From Streptomyces sp. NBC_01549 (GTDB lineage: Bacteria > Actinomycetota > Actinomycetes > Streptomycetales > Streptomycetaceae), in contig NZ_JAPEPW010000001.1 in NCBI RefSeq assembly GCF_026339955.1, positions 6,407,001-6,471,000 on the forward strand: 64,000 nt of DNA, written 5' to 3'. The notes under the pieces were generated by a model. That model made no database searches and had not been told where the DNA came from. It saw nothing but the letters and a program-made list of their open reading frames with translations. The translations under genes and the position numbers were made by a program. Below, piece by piece: positions 16,635 through 24,520 of this stretch (within the stretch, counting starts at the first letter, position 1; the number at the start of each line of letters is the position of its first letter).

Positions 16635-17300
16635 ATGACCACCATCGCCATCATCGGAGCCGGACCCGGCCTCGGAGTCGCCGTCGCACGGCGGTTCGGC
16701 CGCGAGGGGTTCGACGTCGCCCTCATCACACGCAGCGCGGACCGGGCGCGGGCGCTCGCCGCGGATCTGGCCGGCGAGGGCCTGACAGCACGCGGTTTCG
16801 CGGCCGACGTACGCGACCCGAAGGCCCTCGAAGCGGCGCTGGACGCGGCGACCGCGACCCTGGGGCCCATCGAGGTCATGCAGTACAGCCCGGTCCCGCA
16901 GCGGGAGTTCATGCGCCCCGTCCTGGAGACCACCCCCGCCGATCTCGTGGGCCCGATCGAGTTCTCGGTGTACGGCCCCGTCGCCGCCGTGCACCAGGTA
17001 CTGCCCGGCATGCGCGCCCTCGGCCGCGGCACCATCCTCTTCGTCAACGGCGGTACCGCCGCCGTACCCCACCCCGACCGGGCCGGCACCTCCCTCGCCT
17101 TCGCCGCGGAGAGCGCCTACGGACACCTCCTGCACGGCGTGCTCGCCGACGAGGGCATCCACGTCGCGCAACTCGTCATCCCCGGCGCGATCAGCCCCGG
17201 ACACCCCAGGAAGGACCCCGCCGCGCTGGCGGAGTCCCTCTGGAACATCCACCGGGACCGGCACGGCTACCGGCACTTCGCCGACGACCTCGACTCCTGA
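16635..17300 (+). CDS. SDR-family oxidoreductase, atypical active site
   Basis: A 221-aa Rossmann protein. The NAD(P) loop GAGPGLGVAVARRFG is near the N-terminus, followed by ADVRDPKAL and VNGGTAAV at strand 5. The region that should hold YxxxK reads AESAYGHLLHGV, so tyrosine is present but the catalytic lysine is replaced by Leu/His-type residues. Activity as a classical dehydrogenase is doubtful. ATG 16635 has AAGGAA upstream and begins directly at the dinucleotide fold. Confidence 0.84.
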   Translation: MTTIAIIGAGPGLGVAVARRFGREGFDVALITRSADRARALAADLAGEGLTARGFAADVRDPKALEAALDAATATLGPIEVMQYSPVPQREFMRPVLETTPADLVGPIEFSVYGPVAAVHQVLPGMRALGRGTILFVNGGTAAVPHPDRAGTSLAFAAESAYGHLLHGVLADEGIHVAQLVIPGAISPGHPRKDPAALAESLWNIHRDRHGYRHFADDLDS

Positions 17301-17325
17301 CCCGCGGAGTCCGAACAGGCCCGTA

Positions 17326-17343
17326 TTGCTTGACTCATGCAAG
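17326..17343. promoter_or_regulatory. MarR operator candidate
   Basis: TTGC-N9-GCAA nested with CTTG-N7-CAAG, about 20 bp upstream of the MarR-family start, is the position and style of an autoregulatory MarR site. Evidence is symmetry and position only. Confidence 0.35.
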
Positions 17344-17362
17344 TGGACGTTAAGCTCGTCCC

Positions 17363-17881
17363 ATGCCCACACCACCGCCCCCAGCGGCCGATCCCTCGTT
17401 GACGGACGTGGCCGAGATCGAGCGTGCGCTCACCCGCATCTCGTATCTGACCAGCAGGGTTCGTCAGCATGAGCGTCTCATGGCGCTGGCCGGGCTTCCT
17501 CTGGACCGAGCCGCCGTGGCGCTGCTGCGGCAGGTCGCCGACTCCGGCTCGCTGCGCCCCAGCGAGCTGGCGAACCTGCTGTCCGTCGAGGCGTCCCATG
17601 TGACCCGGCAGGTGCAGCAGCTGGAGAAGGCCGGACATCTGACCAGAGTCCCGGACCCGAACGACCGCCGGGCCCAGCGCATCGAGCTCACGCCGACCGG
17701 CCGGGACGCGGTCGACCGCGTACGTGAGGCGAGCTGCCGAGGCATGACGGTGGCGTTGGCGGACTGGTCACCGGAGGAGCTGCGGCAGCTCGCCACGCTG
17801 TGCCATCGGCTCGCCGACGACTTCTACGAGCACGCCGAGGACGAGATCGACCTGCTGCCCGAGGGCTCTCCCAAGGCCTGA
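17363..17881 (+). CDS. MarR-family transcriptional regulator
   Basis: A 172-aa winged-helix dimeric regulator. The HTH lies at about residues 55-110: LRPSELANLLSVEASHVTRQ, then VQQLEKAGHLTRVPDPNDRR. The DPNDRRAQRIELT wing is diagnostic of MarR proteins. ATG 17363. It lies between an SDR gene and a wrecked acyl-CoA dehydrogenase gene on the opposite strand; a role in controlling the SDR gene is possible but unsupported. Confidence 0.9.
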   Translation: MPTPPPPAADPSLTDVAEIERALTRISYLTSRVRQHERLMALAGLPLDRAAVALLRQVADSGSLRPSELANLLSVEASHVTRQVQQLEKAGHLTRVPDPNDRRAQRIELTPTGRDAVDRVREASCRGMTVALADWSPEELRQLATLCHRLADDFYEHAEDEIDLLPEGSPKA

Positions 17882-17940
17882 CGCCGGGGGGTTCGTCTCG
17901 GGGCGGACGTTCCTCGCCAGCCCTGCGGGGCCCCGTGGCG

Positions 17941-18613
17941 CTACCGGTTCCTGGGCAGCCTGAGGTGGCGCTCCGCGATGATCTCCCGGAGGATCTCGCT
18001 CGTCCCACCGTAGATGGTGCCGACCACCGCCGCCCGGAAGCCTTCCTCGAACCTGCCGCCCGCGGGGGCGCCGGCCGCCTCGGGGGCCAGTACGCCCTCG
18101 GCGCCCAGGATGTCGAGGATGTCGCCGGAGTGGCGCTGCGCGGCCTCCGTGGCGAACAGCTTCCACATCGAGCCCTCGACGCCGGGGAGTTCGCCCTTCT
18201 GGGCGCGCCAGCGGTTGCGGAGGGCGAGCAGGCGTGTGACCTCCTCGTCGACCGCCATCCGGCTCGCCCGCGACGGCGCGTGCGGTGAGGGGCTCCAGAC
18301 GGGGGTCCCGCTCGTCGGGCAGCGACGCGATGAGGTCGTTCGCCACCGCCGCCTCGATCAGGGGTACGGGAGCGAGGGACTGCCCGAGGCACTCCGCAGC
18401 GACGGCCAGTTCCACGAAACCCGCGCCGCCACCACCGAGGTGCTCGGGTACGGCGATCGCGGCGAGCCCCAGGTCGACGACCTTCCGCCACAGCGCACCG
18501 TCGAACCCGAGTGGCTCCGCCGCGCGCACGGCCGCGGTGGACGACTCCTTCTCGAAGAACGTGCGCAACGTGTCCCGAAGCGCCGTCTGGTCGTCCGTGA
18601 AGTCCAGGTCCAC
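17941..18613 (-). pseudogene. Acyl-CoA dehydrogenase gene with central deletion
   Basis: The N-terminal part (GTG 18613; MDLDFTDDQTALRDTLRTFF ... PERDPRLEPLTARAV) and the C-terminal part (MAVDEEVTRLLALRNRWRAQ ... GTIYGGTSEILREIIAERHL) are both clearly ACAD, but in different frames, joined near 18265. About 200 codons between them, including most of the FAD- and substrate-binding middle domain, are missing. The product would be non-functional. It lies convergent to the MarR gene. Confidence 0.85.
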
Positions 18614-18726
18614 GAGTCGCGCCCCCTAGTGAGTGGCATAAGTCACATTCTCTAATTCTGGCATACGGCATTCTCGCTCACGGCGGGCCGCTGTGGCCAG
18701 AGGGCCGACGCGCGGGCCGAGCGCGC

Positions 18727-19407
18727 TCACTCCCGGGGCTGCGGGACCTGTACGAGCCCGCACCGATAGGCGATGACGACCAGTTGGGCCCGGTCCCGGG
18801 CGTGGAGTTTGGTCATGGCGCGGTGCACATGGGTGCGGACGGTCAGCGGACTGACGACGAGTTCCTCGGCGATCTCGTCGTTGGACTTGCCCTCGGCCGC
18901 CAGCGCGGTCACCTCCCGCTCGCGGGCGGTGAGAGCGGCCAGCTGTCCGGGAAGCGCCGACTGGGCCCTGGGCGCGGGGGAGGCGAGGAAGTGGGTGACC
19001 AGGGTGTGCGTGGCCCGGGGAGAGAGGAGCGCTTCGCCCGCGGCCACGGTGCGGATGCCGGCCAGGAGTTCGTCCGCGGTGACGTCCTTGCCGAGGAAGC
19101 CGCTGGCTCCGGCGCGCAGGGAACGGGCCACGTCCTCGTCGGTCTCGAACGTGGTGAGGATGAGGACGCGGGTGGTGGAGAGGTCGGGGTCCGCGCGGAT
19201 GGTGGCGGTGGCGGTGAGGCCGTCGGCGCCCGGCATACGGATGTCCATGAGGACGACGTCGGGGTGGTGGGCGCGGGCGAGCGAGACCGCCGCCCGGCCG
19301 TCGGAGGCCTCGTCGACCACTTCCATGTCGGCGCAGGAGTCGATCAGGATGCGGAACGTCGCCCGCAGCAGGGCTTGGTCGTCGGCGAGCAGGACACGGA
19401 TGGTCAT
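18727..19407 (-). CDS. NarL/LuxR-type response regulator (orphan)
   Basis: A 226-aa receiver plus LuxR HTH protein. The phospho-acceptor Asp is in VVLMDIRMPGADGL (about residue 54), acidic Asp pair in LLADDQ, the conserved Thr/Lys in LILTTFE and GKD. The C-terminal HTH is LTAREREVTALAAEGKSNDEIAEELVVS. No histidine kinase gene lies beside it: the 346 bp upstream are gene-free and the downstream neighbour is the ACAD pseudogene. It therefore relies on a distant kinase or lost its partner. Confidence 0.9.
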   Translation of the reverse strand: MTIRVLLADDQALLRATFRILIDSCADMEVVDEASDGRAAVSLARAHHPDVVLMDIRMPGADGLTATATIRADPDLSTTRVLILTTFETDEDVARSLRAGASGFLGKDVTADELLAGIRTVAAGEALLSPRATHTLVTHFLASPAPRAQSALPGQLAALTAREREVTALAAEGKSNDEIAEELVVSPLTVRTHVHRAMTKLHARDRAQLVVIAYRCGLVQVPQPRE

Positions 19408-19753
19408 GGGGGTGAGGTCCTCTTCCGGGCCGGAGGAGCGTGCGGAGGGGAGATCTCCGAGGTCGACGGGCTGTTGTCCGCTGGGATCAACCCTTCCGTC
19501 CCCCGCCCCCGCTCACGAGAGAGCGCCCTCCCGGACCCTTGGTGCAGCGGGCTACACCACTGGGGTGGAACCATCACTCCGTTGTGCGGGGGTGACAGCC
19601 GGGGAAGGGCGCACGGGATACGGCCCCCTGCCGTCCTCGCCCTCCCACCGGCACCGCGCCCACGTGCGGATTCTCCCGCCGTGAAGGGAACCCGCCTGTC
19701 CGGAATGGGCCCACTTCCCTGCGCCGGGACGCCCGCCCGCCTACGCTCGCCCC
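19408..19753. other. 346-bp gene-free promoter region
   Basis: No coding potential was found. Contains TGGTG-N10-CACCA (19541-19560), a dyad of the kind bound by NarL-type regulators, facing the orphan response regulator gene. The far end provides the promoter of the rightward 226-aa gene. Confidence 0.4.
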
Positions 19754-20434
19754 GTGCTGCGTATCACCGACGCCCGAACGGGCGAGCCCACTGATGCCGT
19801 CCCTGCCCGCCGGAGCCTGACCCGCCTCGAGGCCCACGTGGAGCGGGACGATCTGTCCGCCCTACGGGTGCTGCTGGTCGCCGACGTGCTCGCCAGGACC
19901 CTGGAACTCGGTGGGACCCCCGTCGTCACGGTGGCCGACCCGCCCGCGGAACTCCGGGCGCGCGCCGACGCGCTCGGCATCCGCCGGGCCGAGGGCGACC
20001 GGAGCGGTGCGGGCCCGGCCCTGCATGTGCTCGCGCCCGACGCCACAGCGGGGGAGGGCATCCGGGTCGAGGTCGCCCCGGTCAGCGGCGAGGCCGACCT
20101 GTCGCTGCTGCGGATGGTCCTGCTCGCGGCCCCCCGCCGGCAGCCCGTCGACCTCGCCACCGCCGACCTCGACGGCGCCCGCGAGACGCTCGCGCGCTGG
20201 CGCGAGTCCGTCGCCACTTGGGCCACCCGGCCGTCCAAGCCCGTCCCCGAGCGCGTACGACAGGAACTGCGCGCCGCATGGGAGGACGACCTCGACGTAC
20301 CCGCCGTACTGGAGGTGCTGCGGCGCCTCGAGCACGCGGACGACGTGCCGGACGGCGCCCGCTTCGAGACGTACGCCTACGCGGACCGTCTCCTCGGGCT
20401 CGAACTCACCCGTGACATCGGGGCGCAGCGGTGA
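19754..20434 (+). CDS. Conserved hypothetical protein with CysS/MshC-like N-terminus
   Basis: A 226-aa protein with no catalytic motif I can name. The start MLRITDARTGEP and the following ALRVLLVADVLARTLELGGT resemble, weakly, the N-terminal Rossmann start of cysteinyl-tRNA synthetase/MshC proteins, but HIGH and KMSKS signatures are absent. The C-terminal half is alpha-helical and acidic. GTG start at 19754. Its stop TGA overlaps the GTG start of the SixA-like phosphatase, so the two are translationally coupled. Confidence 0.75.
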   Translation: MLRITDARTGEPTDAVPARRSLTRLEAHVERDDLSALRVLLVADVLARTLELGGTPVVTVADPPAELRARADALGIRRAEGDRSGAGPALHVLAPDATAGEGIRVEVAPVSGEADLSLLRMVLLAAPRRQPVDLATADLDGARETLARWRESVATWATRPSKPVPERVRQELRAAWEDDLDVPAVLEVLRRLEHADDVPDGARFETYAYADRLLGLELTRDIGAQR

Positions 20435-20976
20435 CCGGGCGCGCCGGAACCGGTCCGCTGCGCCGACTCGTCGTCCTGCGGCACGCCAAGTCCGCGTGGC
20501 CGATCGGCGTCGCCGACCACGAGCGCCCCCTCGCCCCGCGCGGCCGCCGCGACGCCCCCGCCGCCGGGCGCGCCCTCGCCGAGTCCGACTGTCTGCCGGA
20601 CCTCGCCCTGTGCTCCACCGCGGTACGCGCCCGCCAGACCTGGGAGTTGGCGGCGCGGCAGTGGGGCACCCCGCCACCCGTACGGTTCGACCGGCGGCTG
20701 TACGGCGCCGAGGTACCGGAGTTGCTGGCGGCCCTGCACGAAGTCCCCGACCACATCGGGACGTTGCTGCTGATCGGGCACAACCCCGGCTTGGAGGAAC
20801 TCGTGCTCGAACTGGCCGGGGACAGCCTCGACGACGCGCTGGACGACGTACGGACGAAGTTCCCGACCTCCGCGACAGCGGTCCTCGCCTGGCACGGGGA
20901 CTCCTGGGACGCGCTCGCCCCGGGCACGGCGCTGCTGACGGGCATGACCCTGCCACGGGGCAAGAAGAAGGACTGA
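20431..20976 (+). CDS. SixA-type phosphohistidine phosphatase
   Basis: A 181-aa histidine-phosphatase superfamily protein of the short SixA branch. The catalytic motif is LVVLRHAKSAW (RHxK form rather than RHGE), the first Arg/Glu region is DHERPLAPRGRRDA, and the second His is in LLLIGHNPGLEEL. SixA proteins dephosphorylate phosphohistidine on HPt or PTS domains. GTG start at 20431 overlaps the preceding stop by 4 nt (GTGA). Confidence 0.9.
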   Translation: MTGRAGTGPLRRLVVLRHAKSAWPIGVADHERPLAPRGRRDAPAAGRALAESDCLPDLALCSTAVRARQTWELAARQWGTPPPVRFDRRLYGAEVPELLAALHEVPDHIGTLLLIGHNPGLEELVLELAGDSLDDALDDVRTKFPTSATAVLAWHGDSWDALAPGTALLTGMTLPRGKKKD

Positions 20977-21021
20977 CGGGGCGGGAGGGAAGGAAGAGGG
21001 ACCGACGGGCCGGAGGAACGG

Positions 21022-23013
21022 CTAGCCGACGTGGATCCGGGGCCTGCGCTCGGGATCCGGCTCGGCTCGCCGGAGCACCTCGCGGGTGACCGGGGCGACC
21101 TCGCCGTCGCCGAAGACGAGGAAGCGGATCAGGTGGCCGACGGGGTTGCCCTCGGTCCAGTTGAAGTAGGCGTGCGGGACCTGACCGGTGTGGTCGCGCA
21201 GCCGCATCATGACGGCCGCGATGGTGTTGGGCACCGTCGCGCCCTCGACGCGCAGCCTGCGCACGCCGTACTTCTCTTCGCCGTGCACGGCGAGGTCGGC
21301 GGTGAAGTCCGAGGAGTCCGTGACGAACACCTCCAGGAACAGCACGGGACGGCCGTCCGGGATGTGCGTCTGCTCGCGCTGGCTGTACTCCTTTGCGCGG
21401 TACTCCCGGGTGCTGTGCTCGTGCGGCTCGTTGGCGATCAGCCGCAGCGGGCCGCTCGCCGCGGCCTCGTCGATGAAACGGGCCGCGGTCTCGTCGAACG
21501 TGACCTCGGCGGCGCGCAGTTCGAAGGCGCGGCGCACCCGGGAGGCGAACGAGGTGATCAGGATCGCCAGGATGAAGATCAGCGCGATCTTGATGCCGTC
21601 GGGGCGTTCGATGCCGTTGGCGACCAGGGTGTAGCCGGAGACCGCGGTGATCGCGCCGAAGCCGATCACGGCGACGCGGTGGCCCCGCTGGTGGACGGCG
21701 ACCGCCGAGGCGAAGGCCGCGGAGAACATCAGGACCAGGACGCCGGTCGCGTACGCGCCGCTCTGGGCGTCGACGTTCGCGTGGAACCACAGCGTGATGA
21801 GGACGGCGGCCGCCATGAAGACCAGCACGAGGGGGCGGACGGCGCGGGTCCACTCGGGCGCCATGCCGTAGCGCGGCAGATAGCGCGGGACGAGGTTGAG
21901 GAGGCCGGCGAGCGCGGAGGCGCCCGCGAACCAGAGGATCGCGATGGTCGAGATGTCGTAGACCGTGCCGAAGGCCTCGCCCAGGTGCTGGTGGGCCAGG
22001 TAGGCGAGGGCACGGCCGTTCGCCGAGCCGCCGCTCTTGAACTCGTCCTGTGGGATCAGGATCGTCGTCGCCAGGCTGGACAGCAGCAGGAAGCCGCTCA
22101 TGATCACGGCGGCCGCGGTGAGCAGCCTGCGGGTCTCGCGGATCCGGCCCGTCGGCTTCTCGTACGTGTCCGTCGGGTCGCCCTCGACCTGCGGCATCAA
22201 CGCCACACCCGTCTCGAAGCCGGACATGCCCAGCGCCAGTTTCGGGAACACGAGGAGCGCCACGCCGATCATCCCGAGCGGCGAGGAGTGTGCGGCCGTC
22301 AACGCGTCCGTCCAGTTGCCGATCTTGACCGGGTGGCTGAGCACCTGCCAGGCCGAGACGGTCAGGACCACGACGTTGAGGGTGAGGTAGGTGGCCACGA
22401 GCACCACCGCGATGCCCATCGCCTCCTTGAAGCCCTTCAGGAAGACGGCGCCCAGCGCGGCTATGAGGAGGAGGGTGATCCAGGTGTTCCCGCCGTGCAT
22501 CCAGTGCGGAGAGAAAGGATTCTCCACGACGTGTGCGGAGGCGTCCGCTCCGGACAGAGTGATCGTGATCAGGAAGTCGGTGGCCGCGAAGCCGAGCAGC
22601 ACCAGGACGAAGATCTTCCCGGCCCACCAGGGCAGCAGCCGCTCCAGCATCGCGATCGAACCCTCGCCGTGCGGGCTCTCCTTGGCGACGCGACGGTAGA
22701 CCGGCAGGGCACCGAAGAGGGTGAGCGCGATCAGGACGAGCGTCGCGAGCGGGGAGAGCAGTCCGGCGGCGAGCGCCGCGATGCCCGGCTGGTAGCCGAG
22801 CGTGGAGAAGTAGTCGACGCCGGTGAGGCACATCACCCGCCACCATTTGTGGCCCTGGTGCTCGGCGTCCGGGGTGGCGTGCGGGCCGGGGTGCTTGGCC
22901 GACTGCTCGCTGAGCCCCTCCAGAAGCCACGCGCGCCAGCGCGGCGCGGCTGCCGAGGGCTCGCGTTCGAGAGGCTCGGCGGAGTCCGAAGTGTCCACCT
23001 GGGTGCCGGTCAT
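21022..23013 (-). CDS. APC-superfamily permease with cytosolic C-terminal domain
   Basis: A 663-aa transporter with about 12 TM helices (residues 60-520). The helix-1 motif is VDYFSTLGYQPGIAALAAGL, with ATDFLITITLSGADAS and GMSGFETGVALMP in helices 3 and 6. A hydrophilic domain of roughly 150 residues follows (FLEVFVTDSSDFTADLAVHG ... HAYFNWTEGNPVGHLIRF). That architecture resembles KimA-type potassium importers as well as amino-acid permeases. I cannot decide the substrate. ATG 23013 has GGGAGA upstream. It is divergent from yigZ across a long GC-rich gap. Confidence 0.85.
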   Translation of the reverse strand: MTGTQVDTSDSAEPLEREPSAAAPRWRAWLLEGLSEQSAKHPGPHATPDAEHQGHKWWRVMCLTGVDYFSTLGYQPGIAALAAGLLSPLATLVLIALTLFGALPVYRRVAKESPHGEGSIAMLERLLPWWAGKIFVLVLLGFAATDFLITITLSGADASAHVVENPFSPHWMHGGNTWITLLLIAALGAVFLKGFKEAMGIAVVLVATYLTLNVVVLTVSAWQVLSHPVKIGNWTDALTAAHSSPLGMIGVALLVFPKLALGMSGFETGVALMPQVEGDPTDTYEKPTGRIRETRRLLTAAAVIMSGFLLLSSLATTILIPQDEFKSGGSANGRALAYLAHQHLGEAFGTVYDISTIAILWFAGASALAGLLNLVPRYLPRYGMAPEWTRAVRPLVLVFMAAAVLITLWFHANVDAQSGAYATGVLVLMFSAAFASAVAVHQRGHRVAVIGFGAITAVSGYTLVANGIERPDGIKIALIFILAILITSFASRVRRAFELRAAEVTFDETAARFIDEAAASGPLRLIANEPHEHSTREYRAKEYSQREQTHIPDGRPVLFLEVFVTDSSDFTADLAVHGEEKYGVRRLRVEGATVPNTIAAVMMRLRDHTGQVPHAYFNWTEGNPVGHLIRFLVFGDGEVAPVTREVLRRAEPDPERRPRIHVG

Positions 23014-23525
23014 GCTGCGATCTCCCTGCGATCGGTCGGGCCGGCGATCCGGCTTCGGGCAACGAGGAGCGAGTATCCACCACCTTGCCCCGCGCACCGG
23101 AGCCGCCCCCGGACGTCCGGGGGTCGGCGACCGGGGTCGGCCGCCAGTCGACCTGGGCTGTCGTGCTCTCGCCGGGGCGATGGCGTGAGGCTCGGGGCGC
23201 CTCGACCGGGGCGCTCGCGTGCCCGGCCGGGGCGTGGTGCGTCCGCCGGAGGCGACCACCGGCGGACCCGGCGGCGCGGTCGGGCGCGGTACGCGGCGGG
23301 GCCGAAGGCGTGGAGGTCGGCCCGCCGCGGCCGTGGCCGGGGCCGGGCTTCCGGCGATCCCGGGCCGCCGGGTGCGCGGCCGCCGGGTCCGCCGCGTGCT
23401 GCCACCGCTGCGCGGCGAGCCGCGCTCCCTCGCCGGACCGACGAGACCACCGGCGGACCCGGCCCGCGCCGCGCGGGCCGGGTCCGCCGTGACGTACCCG
23501 CGCGGGAAGCGCATACGCTGGCGTG
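23014..23525. other. 512-bp gene-free region with hairpin-forming repeats
   Basis: No convincing gene. Two identical 19-bp copies of GACCACCGGCGGACCCGGC occur at 23254-23272 and 23445-23463, and inverted copies of the core GCCGGGTCCGCCG at 23382-23394 and 23477-23489. Several perfect hairpins result, e.g. GTCCGCCGG with CCGGCGGAC at 23241-23267. Must hold both divergent promoters. Confidence 0.5.
23451..23489. promoter_or_regulatory. Perfect 18-bp hairpin just upstream of yigZ-like gene
   Basis: CGGCGGACCCGGCCCGCG and its exact complement flank a 3-nt loop, ending 36 bp before the ATG. Neither adjacent gene ends here, so an ordinary terminator is unexpected. It may be a 5'-leader structure or attenuator for the yigZ-like gene, or the stem of a small repeat. 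Confidence 0.5.
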
Positions 23526-24152
23526 ATGCAGGACGAGTACCGCACAGTGGCCCGCGCGGGTGTGCACGAGACCGAGGTCAACCGCTCCCGCTTCCTGTGC
23601 GCCCTCGCCCCGGCGGCCACCGAGCGGGAGGCCCAGGAGTTCATCGCGGGCGTCCGCAAGGAGCACGCCGACGCCACGCACAACTGCTACGCGTACGTCA
23701 TCGGAGCCGACGCCGCCGTCCAGAAGGCGAGCGACGACGGCGAACCCGGCGGCACCGCGGGCGTGCCCATGCTCCAGATGCTGCTGCGCCGCGACATGCG
23801 GTACGTCGTCGCTGTCGTCACCCGTTACTACGGCGGGGTCAAGCTCGGCGCGGGCGGACTGATCAGGGCGTACGGCGGCTCGGTCGGCGAGGCGCTGGAC
23901 GCCCTCGGCACCCTCACGCGCAAACGCTTCCGGCTGGCCACGGTCACGGTCGACCACCAGCGTGCCGGCAAGATACAGAACGACCTGCGATCCACCGGGC
24001 GCGAGGTCCGTGACGTCCGGTACGGCGAGGCCGTCACGATCGAGATCGGGCTGCCGGACACCGAGGTGGGGGCCTTCCGCGCCTGGCTCGCCGACGCCAC
24101 CGCCGGGACGGCCGGGTTCGAACTCGGCGGAGAGGCGTACGGGGACGCTTAG
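23526..24152 (+). CDS. YigZ/IMPACT-family protein
   Basis: A 208-aa protein of the YigZ/UPF0029 family. The N-terminal Impact domain has TEVNRSRFLCALAPAATERE, ADATHNCYAYVIG, SDDGEPGGTAGVPMLQML and TRYYGGVKLGAGGLIRAYGG; the ferredoxin-like C-terminal domain is at about 135-205. Eukaryotic IMPACT regulates GCN2, but the bacterial function is not established. A GTG codon directly precedes ATG 23526 and cannot be excluded as start. Confidence 0.9.
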   Translation: MQDEYRTVARAGVHETEVNRSRFLCALAPAATEREAQEFIAGVRKEHADATHNCYAYVIGADAAVQKASDDGEPGGTAGVPMLQMLLRRDMRYVVAVVTRYYGGVKLGAGGLIRAYGGSVGEALDALGTLTRKRFRLATVTVDHQRAGKIQNDLRSTGREVRDVRYGEAVTIEIGLPDTEVGAFRAWLADATAGTAGFELGGEAYGDA

Positions 24153-24178
24153 GGCCGGCAAGGGCCCCGTGAGCGGTT

Positions 24179-24310
24179 ACGGCTTGAGCGCCTCCAGCAT
24201 CAGGGGGTTTCGACATGGACCTCCAGGTCGATGATCCTGCCGCCGCGGACGCGCCAGATGTGCACCTCCCGGGCATCGAACGGCTTGCCCACGGCTCCGC
24301 CACCCCCATG
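24179..24310 (-). pseudogene. SnoaL-like domain C-terminal scrap
   Basis: VGKPFDAREVHIWRVRGGRI and IDLEVHVETP match the last strands of SnoaL/NTF2-like proteins. After a one-base slip, LMLEALKP restores the usual C-terminus. The first two thirds are absent. Confidence 0.5.
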
Positions 24311-24326
24311 GCCCGGAGTGCGCCGT

Positions 24327-24380
24327 CATCCAAATCAATAAGGGTAAATCAATAAGGATATAGAGGGATATATCGCATCG
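24327..24380. repeat. AT-rich segment with direct repeats and dyad
   Basis: AAATCAATAAGG occurs twice within 30 bp, followed by the near-palindrome GATATAGAGGGATATATC. The base composition is far below the roughly 70 percent GC of the surroundings. It may be promoter DNA for sbcD or a scar of an inserted element. Confidence 0.45.
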
Positions 24381-24520
24381 GATGCCGTCGGCGGAACGCG
24401 ATCCGTGAGAGATCAGGGGCGGACAGGCGTTAGCGTGGTCGGTGCTGACAGGGAGGCCCGTGCTGGTGGGTGCTGGTTTCAGGGCGTAGTAAGGGGAAAC
24501 ATGCGGGTCGGAGTGGCGCC

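Noticed and set aside
23014..23100. c-di-AMP (ydaO) riboswitch upstream of the KimA-like permease
   Set aside because: I could not find the conserved ydaO core; the leader is short and GC-hairpin rich.
19862..23683. Long minus-strand frame over SixA, permease and intergenic DNA
   Set aside because: Shadow frame; Arg/Ala/Pro composition, crosses well-supported genes on both strands.
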